DNA from: Christensenella sp. UBA1750
GTDB lineage: Bacteria; Bacillota; Clostridia; Christensenellales; UBA1750
Length of the DNA: 7,917 nucleotides
Assembly: GCA_002315655.1 (NCBI GenBank)
Contig: DCHO01000071.1
Coordinates: 1-7,917, forward strand
Reading direction: 5' to 3'
The notes under the pieces: generated by a model
The model's input: the letters and a program-made list of their open reading frames with translations, nothing else
Databases searched by the model: none
What the model was told of the DNA's origin: nothing
Program-made: the position numbers and the translations under genes
Part shown: piece after piece, positions 5,346 through 7,917 of the stretch
Numbering within the stretch: position 1 is the first letter of the stretch
Layout of the letters: every line of letters starts with the position of its first letter

Positions 5346-6326
5346 ATGAAGCCTTTGTTTATGGAACCGTATTTTAATGAGAAGGACTGGGGCGGCACCC
5401 GGCTGAAAGAGGTCTTCGGGAAAAACATTCCCTCGGAGCACACCGGCGAGGCTTGGGAGGTCTCCGGTTATCCCACAGGTCCCTCCAAATGCGACGGGAA
5501 GACCTTACTGCAATATATGGAAGAAATGGGCAGCGAGCTTGTGGGTACCGAAATCCACGGCGAGTTCCCGCTGCTCATCAAGCTGCTGGATGCGCGGGAG
5601 TGGCTTTCCGTGCAGGTGCACCCGGACGACGAATACGCAAAGCGCGTGGAAAATGACCCCTACGGCAAAACCGAAGCCTGGGTGGTGCTGGACTGCGAAG
5701 AAGGCGCGGAGCTGATTTTCGGCATCGACTGCGACAACGAGATGTTGCGGAAAGAGATCGCGGAAGGACGGCTGGAACAGCATCTTAAAAAAGTGCCCGT
5801 TTCCGTGGGTGATGTGCTTTACATCCCTGCCGGAACCGTCCACGCCATCGGCGCGAACATGATTATTTATGAAGTCCAGCAGTCCTCCGACCGCACCTAT
5901 CGCCTCTACGCCTGGGGCAGAAACGCCCAGCTCCATATCGAAAAGTCGCTGGACGTCATCGACCCCAAGCAGGGCGGCAAGGCCATGTCCGGCGTTTCCG
6001 TTCCCGTAATCGGCGGCAAGCGCGAAATGCTGATCTTAGACCCCTGCTTTGCGCTGGAAAGACTGACCGTGGATAGCAAGATGGATTTGTCCACCGACGG
6101 CACGCGCTTTTATGCCTATACCGCCTTGTCCGACGGAAAAATCGTCTGGGACGGCGGCGAGCAGAGCTTCACCGCCGGGCAGAGCTTCGTGATTCCCGCC
6201 GCGCTGGGCAAGTATTCTCTGCTGGGCGGCAGGCTGCTCTGCGCTTATGTGCCCGATGTGGCCAAGACCGAGCAGGAACTGACCGCAAAGGGCATTGACA
6301 TGAGCAAAGTCGGCGGGAAGCGTTAA
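5346..6326 (+). CDS. manA: Mannose-6-phosphate isomerase, class I (326 aa)
   Basis: It interconverts mannose-6-phosphate and fructose-6-phosphate in the cytoplasm, using one zinc ion, and links mannose use and GDP-mannose supply to glycolysis. The N-terminus MEPYFNEKDWGG followed by GEAWEVSG is typical of the Bacillus-type short ManA. Likely zinc ligands are Q90 and H92 in SVQVHPDDEYA, E110 in GKTEAWVVL, and H166 in IPAGTVHAIG. The active-site arginine is probably R186 in EVQQSSDRTYRLY. Residues ~1-200 form the catalytic cupin and ~230-305 the second cupin. The length (about 320) is normal for this subfamily and no key residue is missing. AGGAGG (5333-5338) lies 7 bases before the ATG. It has its own promoter; no other sugar genes adjoin it, so it appears to be a stand-alone housekeeping gene. 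Confidence 0.95.
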   Translation: MKPLFMEPYFNEKDWGGTRLKEVFGKNIPSEHTGEAWEVSGYPTGPSKCDGKTLLQYMEEMGSELVGTEIHGEFPLLIKLLDAREWLSVQVHPDDEYAKRVENDPYGKTEAWVVLDCEEGAELIFGIDCDNEMLRKEIAEGRLEQHLKKVPVSVGDVLYIPAGTVHAIGANMIIYEVQQSSDRTYRLYAWGRNAQLHIEKSLDVIDPKQGGKAMSGVSVPVIGGKREMLILDPCFALERLTVDSKMDLSTDGTRFYAYTALSDGKIVWDGGEQSFTAGQSFVIPAALGKYSLLGGRLLCAYVPDVAKTEQELTAKGIDMSKVGGKR

Positions 6327-6333
6327 GGCAAGT

Positions 6334-6354
6334 GGGGCGGGGCAACCCCGCCCC
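6334..6354. repeat. GC-rich perfect hairpin, probably a dispersed REP-like palindrome
   Basis: GGGGCGGGG (6334-6342), loop CAA, CCCCGCCCC (6346-6354) is a perfect 9-pair stem beginning 8 bases after the manA stop. A flanking GT/TAC adds pairs with one bulge. No T-run follows (TACGGAACC), so it is not a standard intrinsic terminator. It may stabilise the manA 3' end or be one of the small GC-rich palindromes scattered between genes in some bacterial genomes. Confidence 0.6.
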
Positions 6355-6382
6355 TACGGAACCGCGGAGCAATAGTGGAAAA

Positions 6383-6409
6383 AAGAGGGGATGTGCCCCT
6401 TTTGGAGGG
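6383..6409 (+). promoter_or_regulatory. Hairpin abutting the RsmF ribosome binding site
   Basis: AAGAGGGG (6383-6390) pairs with CCCCTTTT (6396-6403) over loop ATGTG, 8 pairs with one G-U. The ribosome binding site GGAGGG (6404-6409) begins at the next base. The hairpin could modulate access to the site or act as a weak attenuator, since the 3' arm ends in four T. No promoter is evident in 6327-6415, so the gene may be read through from manA. Confidence 0.45.
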
Positions 6410-6415
6410 CTGTGC

Positions 6416-7705
6416 ATGAACTTACCGGGCGCATTTTTAGAGCAGATGAAACAGCAGCTGGGGGACGACTTTGACCGCTTCCTTGCTTCCTATGAGGAAA
6501 CGCCGTCTGTCGGTCTCCGGGCGAACATGCAGAAAAACTATCGTCCGGGGGAGGGCTTTGCGCCTGTGCCGTGGTGTGAGGGCGGGTATTATGTCCCAAA
6601 CGGGCTGCGCATGGGGAAGCATCCCCTGCACGCCGCCGGGGCGTATTATCTGCAGGAGCCCTCTGCCATGTCGCCCGTTTCCGCCCTGCAGGTGCAGCCC
6701 GGAATGCGCGTGCTTGACCTCTGCGCCGCGCCGGGGGGCAAGTCCACCCAGATTGCCGATGCGCTGCGCGGGGAAGGTCTGCTGGTCGCCAACGAAATCC
6801 ACCCCACCCGTGCCCGCATTTTGTTGGAAAACATCGAGCGTATGGGCGTGAAGAATGCCGTGGTGCTGGGTGAAACGCCCGCCCGCATCGCAAAGCATTT
6901 CGGCGCGTGGTTCGATTGCGTGCTGGTGGACGCGCCCTGCTCCGGCGAAGGGATGTTCCGCCGGGACGTGATTGCGCGGCAGGAGTGGACGGCGGATTCC
7001 CCCGAACAGTGCCACGTTCGCCAGATGGAGATTTTGGAAAGCGCGGCAAAGTGTGTCAAAGGCGGCGGCGCGCTGGTGTATTCCACCTGTACTTATAATA
7101 GTAGGGAAAACGAGGAGACTATTGCCGAATTTCTGCAAAATAATTCGGAATTTTCATTGGATGAATCCCTTTTGCTCCCCGGTCTGCCTGTGAAATCCGG
7201 CATGGCGCACCTGTATCCCCACGAAATCCGCGGCGAGGGGCATTTTCTGGCGCGGCTTGTGAAAAGCGGAACGGAAGAAAACGAATTGCCTGCCCTGCCC
7301 GCCGAAAAGCCCGATGCCCGGTGGCTGTCCTTTGCGAAGGAGAATTTGGTAGGATGGGAAAAGGCTCCCGTTTTTTCGCAGGGGGAATGGCTTTACGCCC
7401 TGCCCGCCGGTGCTCCGCAGCTCAAAGGATTAAAAGTACTTCGCTGCGGGGTGCAGCTGGGCAAGCTGGCCGCCGGGCGCTTGGAGCCCGCCCACGCTCT
7501 TGCGCTTGCGTTGTTGCCCGGGGAGTGGAAACGCTCTGTTTCCGTCAACGAAGAAGTCGCGCTGACCTACCTTCACGGCGAAACTTTTTCGGGAGAACTT
7601 TCCGGCTGGGGCGTGATTTTGCTGGACGGATTTGTGCTGGGCTGGGGAAAAGGCTCGTCCGGGCAGATCAAAAATCATTATCCGAAGGGATTAAGGCGGA
7701 ACTAA
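6416..7705 (+). CDS. rsmF: rRNA cytosine-C5 methyltransferase, RsmF/NOL1-NOP2-Sun family (429 aa)
   Basis: It transfers a methyl group from S-adenosylmethionine to C5 of cytosine in rRNA, most likely 16S rRNA. Numbering is from the ATG at 6416, chosen for GGAGG (6404-6408) 7 bases upstream; the in-frame GTG at 6332 lies in the GC-rich hairpin and has no ribosome binding site. The SAM motif I is VLDLCAAPGGKSTQ (99-112). Motif IV, DAPCSGEGMFR (172-182), holds C175. Motif VI, YSTCTYNSRENEE (222-234), holds the nucleophile C225. Both cysteines of the two-cysteine m5C mechanism are present. Residues ~265-350 form the RsmF-type middle domain. The tail GWGVILLDGFVLGWGK and IKNHYPKGLRRN (~397-429) is a PUA-like RNA-binding module. 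Length and tail favour RsmF/YebU over RsmB, which carries an N-terminal NusB-like domain. In E. coli the target is C1407; here the exact site is an inference. Confidence 0.92.
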   Translation: MNLPGAFLEQMKQQLGDDFDRFLASYEETPSVGLRANMQKNYRPGEGFAPVPWCEGGYYVPNGLRMGKHPLHAAGAYYLQEPSAMSPVSALQVQPGMRVLDLCAAPGGKSTQIADALRGEGLLVANEIHPTRARILLENIERMGVKNAVVLGETPARIAKHFGAWFDCVLVDAPCSGEGMFRRDVIARQEWTADSPEQCHVRQMEILESAAKCVKGGGALVYSTCTYNSRENEETIAEFLQNNSEFSLDESLLLPGLPVKSGMAHLYPHEIRGEGHFLARLVKSGTEENELPALPAEKPDARWLSFAKENLVGWEKAPVFSQGEWLYALPAGAPQLKGLKVLRCGVQLGKLAAGRLEPAHALALALLPGEWKRSVSVNEEVALTYLHGETFSGELSGWGVILLDGFVLGWGKGSSGQIKNHYPKGLRRN

Positions 7706-7719
7706 AATCTGTATTTTCA

Positions 7720-7751
7720 ATTATCGTTCGGATTTAGATGCGAACGATAAT
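7720..7751 (+). terminator. Perfect 11-pair hairpin after rsmF, possible terminator without T-run
   Basis: ATTATCGTTCG (7720-7730) and CGAACGATAAT (7741-7751) are exact inverted copies with a 10-base loop. An outer TTTTC (7714-7718)/GAAAA (7757-7761) pairing can extend it. It begins 15 bases after the rsmF stop, as a terminator would, but no T-run follows (CGATGGAAAATG). It may instead be a protein-binding palindrome or an RNA-stabilising hairpin. Confidence 0.45.
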
Positions 7752-7780
7752 CGATGGAAAATGATAATGTTCGGATAAAT

Positions 7781-7818
7781 AAAAAAGATTCAAAAAGTTC
7801 CAAAAAACTTGAAAAAAA
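7781..7818 (+). promoter_or_regulatory. Four helically phased A-tracts (curved DNA, UP-element-like)
   Basis: A-runs at 7781-7786, 7792-7796, 7802-7807 and 7812-7818 have centres 10.5 bases apart each time, exactly the DNA helical repeat. Such phasing is known to cause intrinsic bending. They end 3 bases before the TTGACA of the promoter, where RNA polymerase alpha-subunit contacts (UP element) occur, so they probably boost that promoter. Confidence 0.7.
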
Positions 7819-7821
7819 GTG

Positions 7822-7850
7822 TTGACAAACAGAATGAAAGATGGTATCTT
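7822..7850 (+). promoter_or_regulatory. Strong promoter, probably of an rRNA operon
   Basis: A consensus TTGACA (7822-7827), an optimal 17-base spacer and TATCTT (7845-7850). The predicted start is near 7857. No coding sequence follows within the window. Instead there is a structured leader that resembles those ahead of Firmicute 16S genes, which together with the upstream A-tracts suggests a stable-RNA promoter. The 16S gene itself is not in the window. Confidence 0.75.
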
Positions 7851-7856
7851 ATAGAA

Positions 7857-7917
7857 GCTGTCGCGAGCGACGGAATGTCGCAAGGGACAGATAAGCGAAC
7901 CTTGAAAACGATACATA
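7857..7917 (+). promoter_or_regulatory. rRNA-operon-like leader with boxA-like element and hairpin (runs off the window)
   Basis: An outer stem CTGTC (7858-7862)/GACAG (7886-7890) encloses GCGAC (7867-7871), loop GGAAT and GTCGC (7877-7881). Then comes GAACCTTGAAAAC (7897-7909), which resembles the CTTTGAAAA-type boxA antitermination element commonly found shortly before the 16S gene in Firmicutes. The 212 bases after rsmF thus hold a palindrome, A-tracts, a promoter and this leader, with no gene. A tRNA or other stable RNA operon remains possible. Confidence 0.55.

Noticed and set aside
4962..5441. Minus-strand open frames (83 and 159 residues) over the antiporter-manA gap
   Set aside because: They are read through the large palindrome and both promoters and extend into manA or the antiporter. 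Their content is explained by the repeat, and no domain is recognisable.
6332..6415. GTG start at 6332 giving 28 extra residues on the RsmF-like protein
   Set aside because: The extra segment is encoded by the GC-rich hairpin, has no ribosome binding site and no family similarity. The ATG at 6416 has GGAGG at good spacing.
6437..7138. Minus-strand open frames of 231-233 residues opposite rsmF
   Set aside because: Two overlapping antisense frames arise from the GC-rich codons of rsmF; neither shows family motifs.

Overview
The window looks like chromosomal DNA of a low-to-mid GC Firmicute, most likely a gut Clostridia/Oscillospiraceae-type organism. By eye the genes are moderately GC-rich and the intergenic regions AT-rich. 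They have strong AGGAGG-type ribosome binding sites, sigma-A style promoters (TTGNNN-N17-TATNNT) and hairpin terminators. The gene families (HicB-like protein, intracellular class C beta-lactamase-like hydrolase, Bacillus-type ManA, RsmF with a PUA-like tail) fit that group. The taxon is an inference; nothing in the window names it.

Layout. Bases 1-87 are the tail of an unidentified gene, closed by a near-perfect intrinsic terminator (99-138). A promoter (140-168) then drives a two-gene unit with an ATGA overlap: a short HicB-like protein (190-420) and a serine hydrolase of the beta-lactamase/PBP-like fold (417-1886). A second hairpin and a strong extended -10 promoter (1944-1972) lead into a 534-residue membrane protein (2027-3631). 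It joins an anti-sigma/histidine-kinase-like ATPase-type domain to a divergent dicarboxylate/amino-acid symporter. It converges on a CPA2-type cation:proton antiporter on the minus strand (3703-4989), and the two share a bidirectional terminator (3634-3698).

The 356-base divergent region between the antiporter and manA holds a promoter facing each way. Between them is a 164-base imperfect palindrome with 17-base terminal inverted repeats, which I read as a MITE-like or structured-RNA repeat. manA (mannose-6-phosphate isomerase, 5346-6326) is followed by a GC-rich dispersed-repeat-like hairpin and then an rRNA m5C methyltransferase (RsmF-like, 6416-7705).

The last 212 bases hold a perfect 11-base-pair palindrome, four A-tracts phased at 10.5 bases, a consensus TTGACA-N17-TATCTT promoter and a leader ending in a GAACCTTGAAAAC box. 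This suggests that an rRNA operon starts just beyond the window.

The genes do not form one pathway. They are separate housekeeping or accessory units: ion/solute transport, sugar-phosphate metabolism, rRNA modification, and a small HicB-hydrolase operon. The least ordinary items are the ATPase-like/symporter fusion with its substrate-site residues replaced, the three helically phased repeats at its transcription start, and the large intergenic palindrome.
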